Assembly (NCBI GenBank): GCA_965223235.1
Contig: CBDCVV010000019.1
Location: forward strand, 62,001 to 126,000
Origin: UBA2589 sp965223235
GTDB taxonomy: Bacteria > Gemmatimonadota > Gemmatimonadetes > Longimicrobiales > Gaopeijiaceae
Direction of reading: 5' to 3'
Length of the DNA stretch: 64,000 bases
The notes beneath the pieces are model-generated. The model saw only the letters and a list, made by a program, of their open reading frames with translations. It did no database searches and had not been told where the DNA came from. The position numbers and the translations under genes were made by a program. Below, in pieces: positions 57,385-64,000 of the stretch (positions within the stretch are counted from its first letter, which is position 1; each line of letters starts with the position of its first letter).

Positions 57385-58389
57385 CTACTCCTTGAAGACC
57401 TTCATGTTGGTCGAGTGACCCGGATTCACCCGGGCCTCGGGGTCTACGTGATGTACTGCGTTGTTCACCGCGATTGCCGCCTCCGCAAAACCCGTCGCGA
57501 TCAAGTCGAGTTTCCCCTCGTAGTCGCAGACATCACCAGCAGCGAAAACACCGGGGACGTTCGTAGCCATCGACGGAGTTACCAACACCCGATTCCTCTC
57601 GATCTCGAGACCCCAACTCTTGATCGGCCCCAAGTCCGGCTTGAATCCGAGACACGAGAGTACGACGTCGCACGGAAGCTCCACTTCCTCATCGGAGCGG
57701 TTGTCGAAGATCGTCACTCGCTCGACCTGCTCACCGCCGTGGATCGTCCGCACCTCGAAGAACGTTCTCAGGTCGATCTCTCCGGAGTCGGCTGCGCCCA
57801 ACACCTGGTCGACCGACGCTTGGTGCGCGCGCCACCCGTCGCGACGATGAACCAGCGTCAGTGAAGCCGCGATGTCTTTGAGCATGAGCACGAAATCCAT
57901 CGCGGTGTCGCCGCCTCCCACCACCACGACATTCCGGCCCCGAAACGACTCGGGGTCCTTCACGGCATACTCGACGCCCCGGTGCATGAACTCATGGTAA
58001 CCGGAGCACTTCAGGGGCATCGGCTCGAACGCTCCCTTGCCACCAGCGATAACCACGGTGCGTGTCTGATAGGTCCCGTTCGCGCAGACGAGATCGAAGC
58101 CCTCTCCCGTTGGCCGAAGCTCACGAACCTGCTCATCCAAGACCACTTCAGGATCGAACTGGCGAGCCTGTTCCACGAGGTTCGCCACGAGATCCTTCGC
58201 GAGCACCTTGGGAAAGCCGCCCACGTCGAAGATGTACTTCTCCGGGTAAAGAGCCGTGAGCTGACCACCCAGGTCGGGGAGTGAGTCGACGATCCGGCAA
58301 GACGTCCCACGCATCCCTGCATAGAACGCCGCGAACAACCCCGTCGGGCCGCCACCAATAATCGTGATATCCCGCGTGTCGTCGGCCAT
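57385..58389 (-). CDS. Ferredoxin-NADP reductase-like flavoprotein (TrxB-like fold, YumC type)
   Basis: A 334-residue two-dinucleotide-binding flavoprotein. FAD site: ITIIGGGPTGLFAAFYAGMRG; second nucleotide site: VVVVGGGDTAMDFVLMLKD; C-terminal VFAAGDVCDYEGKLDLIATG. It has the thioredoxin-reductase fold but lacks the CxxC of TrxB: the corresponding region reads HEFMHRGVEYAVKDPESFRG. That absence, together with the extended LGGQLTALYPEKYIFDV loop, fits the YumC type ferredoxin/flavodoxin-NADP reductase. It is followed by trxB 6 bp downstream. Confidence 0.93.
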   Translation of the reverse strand: MADDTRDITIIGGGPTGLFAAFYAGMRGTSCRIVDSLPDLGGQLTALYPEKYIFDVGGFPKVLAKDLVANLVEQARQFDPEVVLDEQVRELRPTGEGFDLVCANGTYQTRTVVIAGGKGAFEPMPLKCSGYHEFMHRGVEYAVKDPESFRGRNVVVVGGGDTAMDFVLMLKDIAASLTLVHRRDGWRAHQASVDQVLGAADSGEIDLRTFFEVRTIHGGEQVERVTIFDNRSDEEVELPCDVVLSCLGFKPDLGPIKSWGLEIERNRVLVTPSMATNVPGVFAAGDVCDYEGKLDLIATGFAEAAIAVNNAVHHVDPEARVNPGHSTNMKVFKE

Positions 58390-58500
58390 CTCGCCTAGCG
58401 CAAGGTGGACGCACGGAGCACGCTCGATTCGAGCCTAGAACGGCCGTGCGAAGATCAAAGCGACTGAAGTCTAACCCCAAGACGGGACCGGGCAACGGGA

Positions 58501-59763
58501 CTACCGAGGCGCGTCGGGTGCCTTCCCGAGATAGAAGTCCGAAACGAGATACCGCTCCACCCCAATCCCCAGCAAGAGCTTTACAATCGCGGCCACGGGC
58601 ACCGCCACCAGGAGCCCTACGATCCCGAAGAAGAAGCCACCCAGGCTCATGGCCAACACAACCCACACAGGGTGGATCCCGACGGAGTCGCCGACAATCC
58701 GGGGAGAGATTACGGAGCCATCAAGAAGCTGCACCGCCGCGAATACCGCGGCCACCTTGAGGAGTGAGGCGAGAACACTGCCACTCACGAGGGCAATGAA
58801 GAGGGCAGGTATCAACGACATCACGACACCGAGGTAGGGCACAATCGAGAAGACGCCCGCCACTAGCCCGATGAGGGCCGCATATTCGAACCCGACCAGG
58901 GCGAAGCCGACCCCCGTGAGGATCCCGATGATTGCCGCGACCGTAACCTGGCCACGCAAGTAGCTGGACACGAGCCCGTCACACTGCTGAAGAAAGTCGA
59001 CCGTCGCCTCGCGGTGGGGGAGCGGGATCAGCCCTACCAACCGCTCCTTTATGGGATCCCAATCCCGCATCAGGTAGAAGGTGAGAACGGGGGTGAGGAC
59101 TACGTATCCGAGGATGCCCAGGACGGACCCGATCCCCCGGCCCACTCCGAGGACGCCTTCCCACAGGTAGTTCGTGAACGCTTCCTGCCGTTCTTGCACG
59201 AAGCGCACGACGGCGTCGGTATCGATCGACTGCAATTCGGCGGCGATGGCGGCCCCATCCAGGAAGGGGATGTCGACCGAGAGGAGGTACGCCTGGCTCG
59301 CCTCGAACCAACCGACGATCCGCTCCAGTAGGATCGGCACGGAACCCAGGATCTCGCCCAAGTACCCGAGCCCGGCGGGCAGGCCGATGAAGACGAGGGT
59401 CGCGAGCAGTGCGATCGAGGGCAGAATCAGCATGATCACCGCAATGGAGCGCGGGATTTTCCGCGCCTCCATACGATCCAGGAGTGGGTCCAGCACGTAC
59501 GCCAGTACAAGCGATAGGATGAACGGAGCCAAGATCGACCCCGCGCTGGAGAGCACCCAGATCAGGGTCAGGAGTGCGGCGATCGAAAGAAGCAGGGTGT
59601 GCCCCTCTCTTCCTCGGAACGGCAACAAGACCGCCCAAAGCAAGAGAAAGAGGAACGCCGGGTTCAGGATGGTCAGCGTCTCGAACAAGAAGAATCCGAG
59701 GACGACAACTACGCCCGTTGCCTGGACGAGTCGCCACACGCTTACCTGGCTCTTCTCGCTCAT
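58501..59763 (-). CDS. AI-2E family transporter (PerM-like)
   Basis: A 420-residue integral membrane protein of the AI-2E/PerM family with about 7-8 transmembrane helices. Landmarks are the N-terminal pair of helices GVVVVLGFFLFETLTILNPAF and LLSIAALLTLIWVLSSAGSI, then PFILSLVLAYVLDPLLDRME. The C-terminal conserved region reads VQLLDGSVISPRIVGDSVG. Family members move signalling molecules or ions (Na+/H+ antiport is known for one); the substrate here is unknown. It lies between the Nudix gene upstream and the flavoprotein gene downstream, all on the minus strand. Confidence 0.93.
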   Translation of the reverse strand: MSEKSQVSVWRLVQATGVVVVLGFFLFETLTILNPAFLFLLLWAVLLPFRGREGHTLLLSIAALLTLIWVLSSAGSILAPFILSLVLAYVLDPLLDRMEARKIPRSIAVIMLILPSIALLATLVFIGLPAGLGYLGEILGSVPILLERIVGWFEASQAYLLSVDIPFLDGAAIAAELQSIDTDAVVRFVQERQEAFTNYLWEGVLGVGRGIGSVLGILGYVVLTPVLTFYLMRDWDPIKERLVGLIPLPHREATVDFLQQCDGLVSSYLRGQVTVAAIIGILTGVGFALVGFEYAALIGLVAGVFSIVPYLGVVMSLIPALFIALVSGSVLASLLKVAAVFAAVQLLDGSVISPRIVGDSVGIHPVWVVLAMSLGGFFFGIVGLLVAVPVAAIVKLLLGIGVERYLVSDFYLGKAPDAPR

Positions 59764-59782
59764 TCGACGACTCCTATGGGCC

Positions 59783-60280
59783 TCATGACGAAACGGTGTT
59801 GTCTCGACCGCCTTCTTCCTCTCCCAGGAGGATACGCTGGGCGACCTGAACTACCTCACTCGCATTCTCGTAGGAGATTTGCTGGTGCGCAGTCGCGAGC
59901 GGAATCCACACACACTCCGTGATGCCTTCTCGGACTTCCGGCTTCGGATCGCCGTGTTCGGAGTACATGAGAAAGAACGTCGTGAACTTGTGCACCCGCC
60001 TCCCTCTCGCACGGAAGTACCAATCGATCGTGACGAGCTCCTCTCCGAGTTGGAGATCTACCAGCGACGTCTCTTCCGCCACCTCGCGCAGCGCCGCTTC
60101 AGCCGGCGTCTCCCCACTCTCCACATGACCTTTCGGGAGTCCGTACTTCTGGTACGGATCCTTGATGACTAGTACGTGCAATTCGCCCGCGACCTTCCTG
60201 ACGACCACTCCACCCGCACTCGTTTCGACGATCGTGACCGGGGGCTCCGGGCCTCCGTCTCTCGCCGGATCAGGACGCAT
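59783..60280 (-). CDS. Nudix hydrolase
   Basis: A 165-residue Nudix protein from the ATG at 60280. The Nudix box is GHVESGETPAEAALREVAEETSL, which fits G-x5-E-x7-RE-x-x-EE apart from the last Gly. ETSAGGVVVRKVAGELHVL opens the fold, and YQKYGLPKGHVES leads into the box. It cleaves nucleoside diphosphate derivatives with Mg2+. The Tyr-rich FFLMYSEHGDPKPEV loop resembles diadenosine polyphosphate or ADP-sugar types, but this is not decisive. An alternative GTG at 60292 adds four residues. Confidence 0.9.
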   Translation of the reverse strand: MRPDPARDGGPEPPVTIVETSAGGVVVRKVAGELHVLVIKDPYQKYGLPKGHVESGETPAEAALREVAEETSLVDLQLGEELVTIDWYFRARGRRVHKFTTFFLMYSEHGDPKPEVREGITECVWIPLATAHQQISYENASEVVQVAQRILLGEEEGGRDNTVSS

Positions 60281-60310
60281 GTCGGCCCCCACCCGCCCTA
60301 GCGCGGCTCT

Positions 60311-61315
60311 TCAAAAGATCGAGAGCCTTACGTAACGCCTGGGGTTCTCCTGCACGTCCTTGAGGAGTGCGTCGAGAGAGGTAAGTACCTGTTCTGCGTG
60401 CACGACGAAGGCGGTATCCATCACCAACCGCCCGAGCGATCCCTCCCCTGCCTCGATTCGAGCCAGCACGCGGTCGACGCGCACGAAAGCGGAGTCGGCG
60501 CGCTGCAGCGTCGCCGCCACCCCGTCCTCTTCGTCACCGAGGTCGGTCGTCACCTGCCGCAGCCCCGCAGAGGCCACTTTGAGGTTCATGACCATCGAGT
60601 CGACCTGCGCGTCCCCGATCAACCCATCGATCCGCTCGAAGGAGGTCCTGGCGGCGCGGGCTGCGACCTCGACCTCCGTAAGAGCACTATCCGCGCTTGC
60701 GGTGATACGGGTTGCGACCTCTCCCTGCTGCTGCACGAGCTGTCGAACTTCCACCGTGATCGCCTCGATGTTCCCGATCGCACTCGCGAGATTGTCCGCG
60801 GTCTCTTGATTGAACGCGAGTTCGAGTCGGTCGGTGAGATCGGCCAGGTTCTGCGAGATCTGCTCCGCAGAAGCTGTAAGTCGAGTAATCTCTGGGAGCG
60901 CATAGCCGCCGAGGAGAAGCGTGTCTGCCGATCGTCTCGACGGTACCTCGAAGAAGGGGAATCGAGGGAAGGCTGCCTGGCTCACGACCTCAGCCTGCCA
61001 ACCGCCGAAAAGCGATTCCGGCCCCAGCACGACTGCAGCGTCTTCCGGAAGACCAACCTCGGATTCGAGTAAGAGGGTGACACGCACCCCAGTACCCCCC
61101 GGTTCGACCCGCACTTCGCTGACCTTCCCGATGCGCACTCCGCGATAGGTGACGGGGTTCCCCTCCTCGAGCTGCCCGACCGACTCGAGTAGCACTTCGA
61201 CGGGGATCGACGGGCGTCCGAAGTTGGTGCCCTGCAGCCAGAGCGTGCCCATAATCGACACGACCGCAGCAGCAATGATGACTGCGCCCACAAGGAGCTC
61301 TCGACCTTGGTTCAC
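60311..61315 (-). CDS. mlaD: MlaD/MCE-family lipid-transport protein
   Basis: A 334-residue periplasmic protein anchored by an N-terminal helix (LLVGAVIIAAAVVSIMGTLWL). The MCE domain spans about 36-115, with PVEVLLESVGQLEEGNPVTYRG and VRIGKVSEVRVEPGG. After it, from residue 135, a long helical tail (SAEQISQNLADLTDRLELAF, then QGEVATRITASADSALTE) resembles coiled-coil needle regions. It binds phospholipids for transfer between the membranes. The GTG start overlaps the mlaF stop by 4 bp (GTGA). No mlaC or mlaA gene follows it in the window. Confidence 0.92.
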   Translation of the reverse strand: MNQGRELLVGAVIIAAAVVSIMGTLWLQGTNFGRPSIPVEVLLESVGQLEEGNPVTYRGVRIGKVSEVRVEPGGTGVRVTLLLESEVGLPEDAAVVLGPESLFGGWQAEVVSQAAFPRFPFFEVPSRRSADTLLLGGYALPEITRLTASAEQISQNLADLTDRLELAFNQETADNLASAIGNIEAITVEVRQLVQQQGEVATRITASADSALTEVEVAARAARTSFERIDGLIGDAQVDSMVMNLKVASAGLRQVTTDLGDEEDGVAATLQRADSAFVRVDRVLARIEAGEGSLGRLVMDTAFVVHAEQVLTSLDALLKDVQENPRRYVRLSIF

Positions 61316-62061
61316 GCGACCCCCTCCAGCAGCTCGGGACGTCCTTCCACAAACCCCTTCACCACGGGGTCGTCACACTCCTTCACCTCGTCGGGAGTGC
61401 CCTCGAACCGAATCACGCCATCGTAGAGCATCGCGATCCGGTCGGAAATCCGGAAGGCGCTACCCATGTCATGCGTGATCACGACGCCCGTCACCCCCAA
61501 CTCCTCGGACATCCGTAGAATCAGCTCGTCGATCACAGCCGTCGTGACGGGATCGAGCCCTGTCGTGGGTTCATCATACAAGATGTACTTCGGGCGGGTC
61601 GCGATCGCTCGTGCCAACCCGACCCGTTTCCGCTGTCCACCCGAGAGCTCCGAAGGGAATCGTTCCTGATACCCGTCGAGGTCCACCATACGGAGACAAT
61701 CCGCAACTCGCTCCGGGATCTCGTCCTTCGGCATCTCAGGCATGCGCGCCAGTCCCATCCCGACGTTCTCCTCGATCGTCATCGAGTCGAAGAGCGCCGC
61801 GAACTGAAAGACATACCCCACGTTGCGTCGCATCTGGTAAAGCGATTCTTGGTCGAGTCTCGAAACATTGTGTTCGTCGACCCAGACCTCTCCGCGGTCG
61901 GGGCGAAGCAGCCCCACGATGTGCTTCAGCGCGACCGATTTCCCCGACCCGGAGCCCCCGATCACCGAGGTCGTCTGACCGTCACGAATCGTGAGGGTGA
62001 ACCCTTTGAGTACCTCTTTCTCCCCGAACGCCTTATGGAGATTGATCATCTCGATGCTCAT
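61312..62061 (-). CDS. mlaF: MlaF ATPase of the phospholipid ABC transporter
   Basis: A 249-residue ABC ATPase. The ATG at 62061 overlaps the mlaE stop (ATGA) and is strongly supported, because the open frame before it encodes only MlaE in another frame. Walker A is SVIGGSGSGKSVALKH; the signature is PSELSGGQRKRVGLARA; Walker B is YILYDEPTTGLDP; the switch His is in VITHDMGSA. It powers lipid movement through MlaE and MlaD. The N-terminus MSIEMINLHKAFGEKEVLKG is normal for the family. It is the middle gene of the mlaE-mlaF-mlaD operon. Confidence 0.95.
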   Translation of the reverse strand: MSIEMINLHKAFGEKEVLKGFTLTIRDGQTTSVIGGSGSGKSVALKHIVGLLRPDRGEVWVDEHNVSRLDQESLYQMRRNVGYVFQFAALFDSMTIEENVGMGLARMPEMPKDEIPERVADCLRMVDLDGYQERFPSELSGGQRKRVGLARAIATRPKYILYDEPTTGLDPVTTAVIDELILRMSEELGVTGVVITHDMGSAFRISDRIAMLYDGVIRFEGTPDEVKECDDPVVKGFVEGRPELLEGVA

Positions 62062-62837
62062 AAAAGGACCGCCGCCCAAAACGCATCGAGCACGAGGATG
62101 ATCATGCTGGAAACGACCACGGTTCTGGTGGTCGCCCGACCAACGCCTTCGGCACCCCCTCGCGTGTGGAAGCCGAACGCGCAGCCGACGGCCGTAACCG
62201 TGATGCCGAAGGTGATCGCCTTCACCATGGAAAAGCCCACATCCCAGGGACGGAAAAATAGCCTCACGCCCTTGAGAAACTCGGGCGACGTCACATCCAG
62301 AAGCGCTCCCGCTGTGCCCCATCCCGCAAGAACGCCGATCGCGTTGGCGAGTACGACGACAGCCGGGAACATGATGGCCCCGGCCAGCACCCTGGGAACG
62401 ACCAGGTACGCCACCGGATCGTAGGCCAGCGTCTCGAGCGCGTCGATCTGCTCGGTGACTCTCATCGTTCCGATCTCGGCCGCGATGTTGGCGCCGACTC
62501 GACCCGAAAGGGCGAGACCGGTCAGAACCGGACCTAGTTCGAGGATCATCGTCTTGCCGACCAGCGCACCCACCAGGTAAAGGGGCATGCTGCCGGTGAA
62601 GGTGTACTGCGCCTGGATCGCGAGCACGACCCCCGTGAAGGAAGCGATGAAGAGGGCGATCGGGACCGAGTGTACGCCGACCTTCATCATCTGGCCGATC
62701 AGGTGCGGGGCCCACAGCGACACCTTGTGCAAAGCCCGGGCGGCGTCCATCCCCAAGTACCCCGCCCGCCCGACCGCCGCGACCGACCGGATTGCGCCGC
62801 GCCCGATCGCCTCAACAGGAGCCATGGAGAGGAGCAT
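62058..62837 (-). CDS. mlaE: MlaE permease of the phospholipid ABC transporter
   Basis: A 259-residue permease with five or six transmembrane helices. The MlaE/YrbE signature is FTGVVLAIQAQYTFTGSMPLY, and LGPVLTGLALSGRVGANIAAEIGTMRVTEQIDALET is the conserved coupling loop. The C-terminus contains VGRATTRTVVVSSMIILVLD. It is the first gene of the operon. The ATG at 62837 is used; another ATG four codons later at 62825 is possible. It forms a complex with MlaF and MlaD in the inner membrane. Confidence 0.95.
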   Translation of the reverse strand: MLLSMAPVEAIGRGAIRSVAAVGRAGYLGMDAARALHKVSLWAPHLIGQMMKVGVHSVPIALFIASFTGVVLAIQAQYTFTGSMPLYLVGALVGKTMILELGPVLTGLALSGRVGANIAAEIGTMRVTEQIDALETLAYDPVAYLVVPRVLAGAIMFPAVVVLANAIGVLAGWGTAGALLDVTSPEFLKGVRLFFRPWDVGFSMVKAITFGITVTAVGCAFGFHTRGGAEGVGRATTRTVVVSSMIILVLDAFWAAVLL

Positions 62838-62859
62838 GGGTCAATCTAACGCAGCGGGC

Positions 62860-63207
62860 TCAGTCGCGGACGTCCTCACTCTCGAGTGTGAACTCGACCT
62901 CCTCCGTACGCCCATTGGCACCCGGAAGCTCGTATGCGACTCGGATCCGCTTTACGGCCACGTGCGGATCACTCAGCGCCACCTCGAAGTCGACACGTTG
63001 GTCGGGTGATACGATTCGAGTCCTGACTCGGTCCCCTGGCGAGGCCTCGCGCTTCGTCGGGTTGCGAAAGAGGGTCTTCGTCGACTGGCGGCCCGTCTCG
63101 AGCAGCCGGGTCACCTTCACCCGCTTGAGCCAATCGGGTTGGTAGCTGACCGCGTACTCGAAGCCGCGCTGGTCCGCACCCGAGCCTTCCCGATTGTGTC
63201 TTGCCAC
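62860..63207 (-). CDS. Small cytoplasmic protein of unknown function, 115 aa
   Basis: The frame opens with an ATG at 63207 and ends at 62860, 22 bp upstream of mlaE. It is charged and probably soluble: HNREGSGADQRGFEYAVSYQ, then DWLKRVKVTRLLETGRQSTK and VRTRIVSPDQRVDFEVAL, ending VEFTLESEDVRD. The sequence looks beta-rich, with alternation such as VKRIRVAYELPG. I recognise no domain. It may be co-transcribed with the mla genes. The 172 bp upstream separates it from the partial protease gene. Confidence 0.6.
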   Translation of the reverse strand: MARHNREGSGADQRGFEYAVSYQPDWLKRVKVTRLLETGRQSTKTLFRNPTKREASPGDRVRTRIVSPDQRVDFEVALSDPHVAVKRIRVAYELPGANGRTEEVEFTLESEDVRD

Positions 63208-63380
63208 GGGCGACTACTCCTGCACAGAAGGGGATCGTCTCGAGCACAATTCGCAAAAGCGCCACATCGCAGAATCCGGCGGAGCGCTCGTAAAGTCAAG
63301 CTTTTGTGCCTCCTGAAACGAGCCAATACCCCCGTGGCCTCTACCTCACTGCGCCACGCCCTCGATCGGGAATTTCCAAT

Positions 63381-64000
63381 TCACAGCGAGATCGGTACGA
63401 GCACGAAACTCGTCAAAAAAACGACGAATAAGAACCAACCGAGCCCCTTTCTCAGCCGCCCAGGGTCGACACCCGGCTGAAGCACGGGTGGGTGCCCCAC
63501 CTTCCCCCGGTGAAGTACCCAGACGAGCCCGGCCCAACCCAGCCACCCCCACCACGCGAGCCCCATGAACACCAACGCGAAAAGAAAGAGGCGGGCGAGG
63601 AACGCGTGCTTCTCGGGGGCGAGGGCAAACAAGACGTGCCCCCCATCGAGTTGACCCATCGGTAAGAGATTCAGGGCCGTCACGAAGAGACCCAGCCATC
63701 CGGCGAGCGCGATCGGGTGGAGGTGGATCGCCGTGCCGGCGAGATCGAAGCCAGCCAAGGAGGCCGCCCCGGACGTCAGCAAGCTGCTGCCGAGAAAAAC
63801 CGGCTGGCCGACGAAGAAGATCACGAACGGGGTCGAGGACCCGCCCCACGTCGGGGCGACCTCCGAGAGGGAGAGGCCGACGACGAACAAGGGGAGAGAT
63901 ACGATGAATGATGCGAACGGCCCTGAGGCGCCGATGTCGAAGAGGACCGACCGGCGCACGGTGGGCCCGCGGAGCCGGATGAACGCGCCCAGACTGCCGA
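63381..64000 (-). CDS. Site-2 protease (M50) family membrane protein, C-terminal part (runs off the window)
   Basis: A minus-strand frame open to the window edge. The visible 206 residues begin GSLGAFIRLRGPTVRRSVLF and DIGASGPFASFIVSLPLFVVG, a conserved opening of the M50 core just after the HExxH helix. The LDG motif, which carries the third zinc ligand, is in LNLLPMGQLDGGHVLFAL. Further helices follow to the C-terminus. The family cleaves membrane proteins within the bilayer, as in sigma-factor activation (RseP, SpoIVFB). The catalytic HExxH lies outside the window, so activity cannot be judged. Confidence 0.88.
   Translation of the reverse strand, partial: GSLGAFIRLRGPTVRRSVLFDIGASGPFASFIVSLPLFVVGLSLSEVAPTWGGSSTPFVIFFVGQPVFLGSSLLTSGAASLAGFDLAGTAIHLHPIALAGWLGLFVTALNLLPMGQLDGGHVLFALAPEKHAFLARLFLFALVFMGLAWWGWLGWAGLVWVLHRGKVGHPPVLQPGVDPGRLRKGLGWFLFVVFLTSFVLVPISL

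Noticed and set aside
61312..62715. 467-residue version of the MlaF frame
   Set aside because: The extra N-terminal 218 residues are antisense-like low-complexity sequence inside mlaE; the ATG at 62061 begins the normal ATPase.
63311..63362. tRNA-like segment on the minus strand (GGCGCAGTGAGGTAGAG)
   Set aside because: The D-arm resemblance is limited; there is no GGTTCGAATCC-type T arm and no matching acceptor stem, so it is chance similarity.
1..64000. CRISPR arrays, insertion sequences, integrase genes or attachment sites
   Set aside because: I saw no spaced direct repeats, transposase or integrase frames, or tRNA-adjacent repeats anywhere in the window.

Overview
This 64 kb window is a GC-rich, densely packed bacterial chromosome segment. 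Most neighbouring genes overlap by 1-4 bp (ATGA, GTGA, TAATG junctions). GTG starts are common, and I see no rRNA, tRNA, CRISPR array, transposase or prophage gene. Two PadR regulators paired with 'ADOP'-type MacB/FtsX permeases, many secreted lipoproteins, an Mla (MCE) lipid-transport operon, an N-terminal fragment resembling the NAD-type isocitrate dehydrogenase, and a carboxypeptidase-regulatory-like outer-membrane fragment together suggest a diderm of the Gemmatimonadota/Acidobacteriota kind, most likely Gemmatimonadota. That assignment is inferred from gene content only. The window starts inside an isocitrate dehydrogenase gene and ends inside a site-2 protease gene.

Layout. 1-5.4 kb: isocitrate dehydrogenase with two lipoproteins and msrB on the minus strand, divergent from a padR-ADOP-secreted protein operon. 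5.6-7.7 kb: cupin, divergent SDR and ilvE. 7.7-11.6 kb (minus): a multidomain secreted metalloprotease gene with two frameshifts, a lipoprotein, and a DUF3179 gene interrupted by an in-frame TGA that looks like a selenocysteine codon. 11.8-18.1 kb: M24 peptidase, beta-propeller lipoprotein, CcmH-like protein, gamma-glutamyltransferase and a TRAP solute-binding protein. 18.1-29 kb (minus): O-methyltransferase, AlkA-like glycosylase, the second ADOP/PadR pair, TRAP permeases, a FabG-like SDR, a PhoR/PhoB pair and a LeuA-family synthase. 29-35.1 kb: M20 peptidase, sugar nucleotidyltransferase, and a SIMPL/DUF1499-like/lipoprotein/DUF445 operon.

35.2-40.3 kb (minus): small membrane proteins, TerB-like protein, and an ABC exporter downstream of a membrane transglutaminase. 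40.4-47.3 kb (minus): a long run containing a macrodomain protein, TPR proteins, CutA, an acyl-CoA ligase, OsmC, an SDR, GTP cyclohydrolase I and a eukaryote-like 6-pyruvoyl-tetrahydropterin synthase. The pterin genes sit behind a structured leader ending in an intrinsic terminator. 47.6-53.3 kb: endonuclease IV, an unknown protein, an RraA/ATP-grasp/Ldh2 operon of unclear pathway, and a secreted protein behind a sigma-54-like promoter. 53.4-64 kb: fumarase, two divergent SDRs (one pteridine-reductase-like), TrxB, a ferredoxin-NADP reductase-like flavoprotein, an AI-2E family permease, a Nudix hydrolase, MlaD/MlaF/MlaE and the partial site-2 protease.

The observations most worth following up are the putative selenoprotein DUF3179 gene with a hairpin 15 nt after its TGA, the attenuator-like leader ahead of the pterin genes, the RraA/ATP-grasp/Ldh2 operon, and the sigma-54-like promoter.
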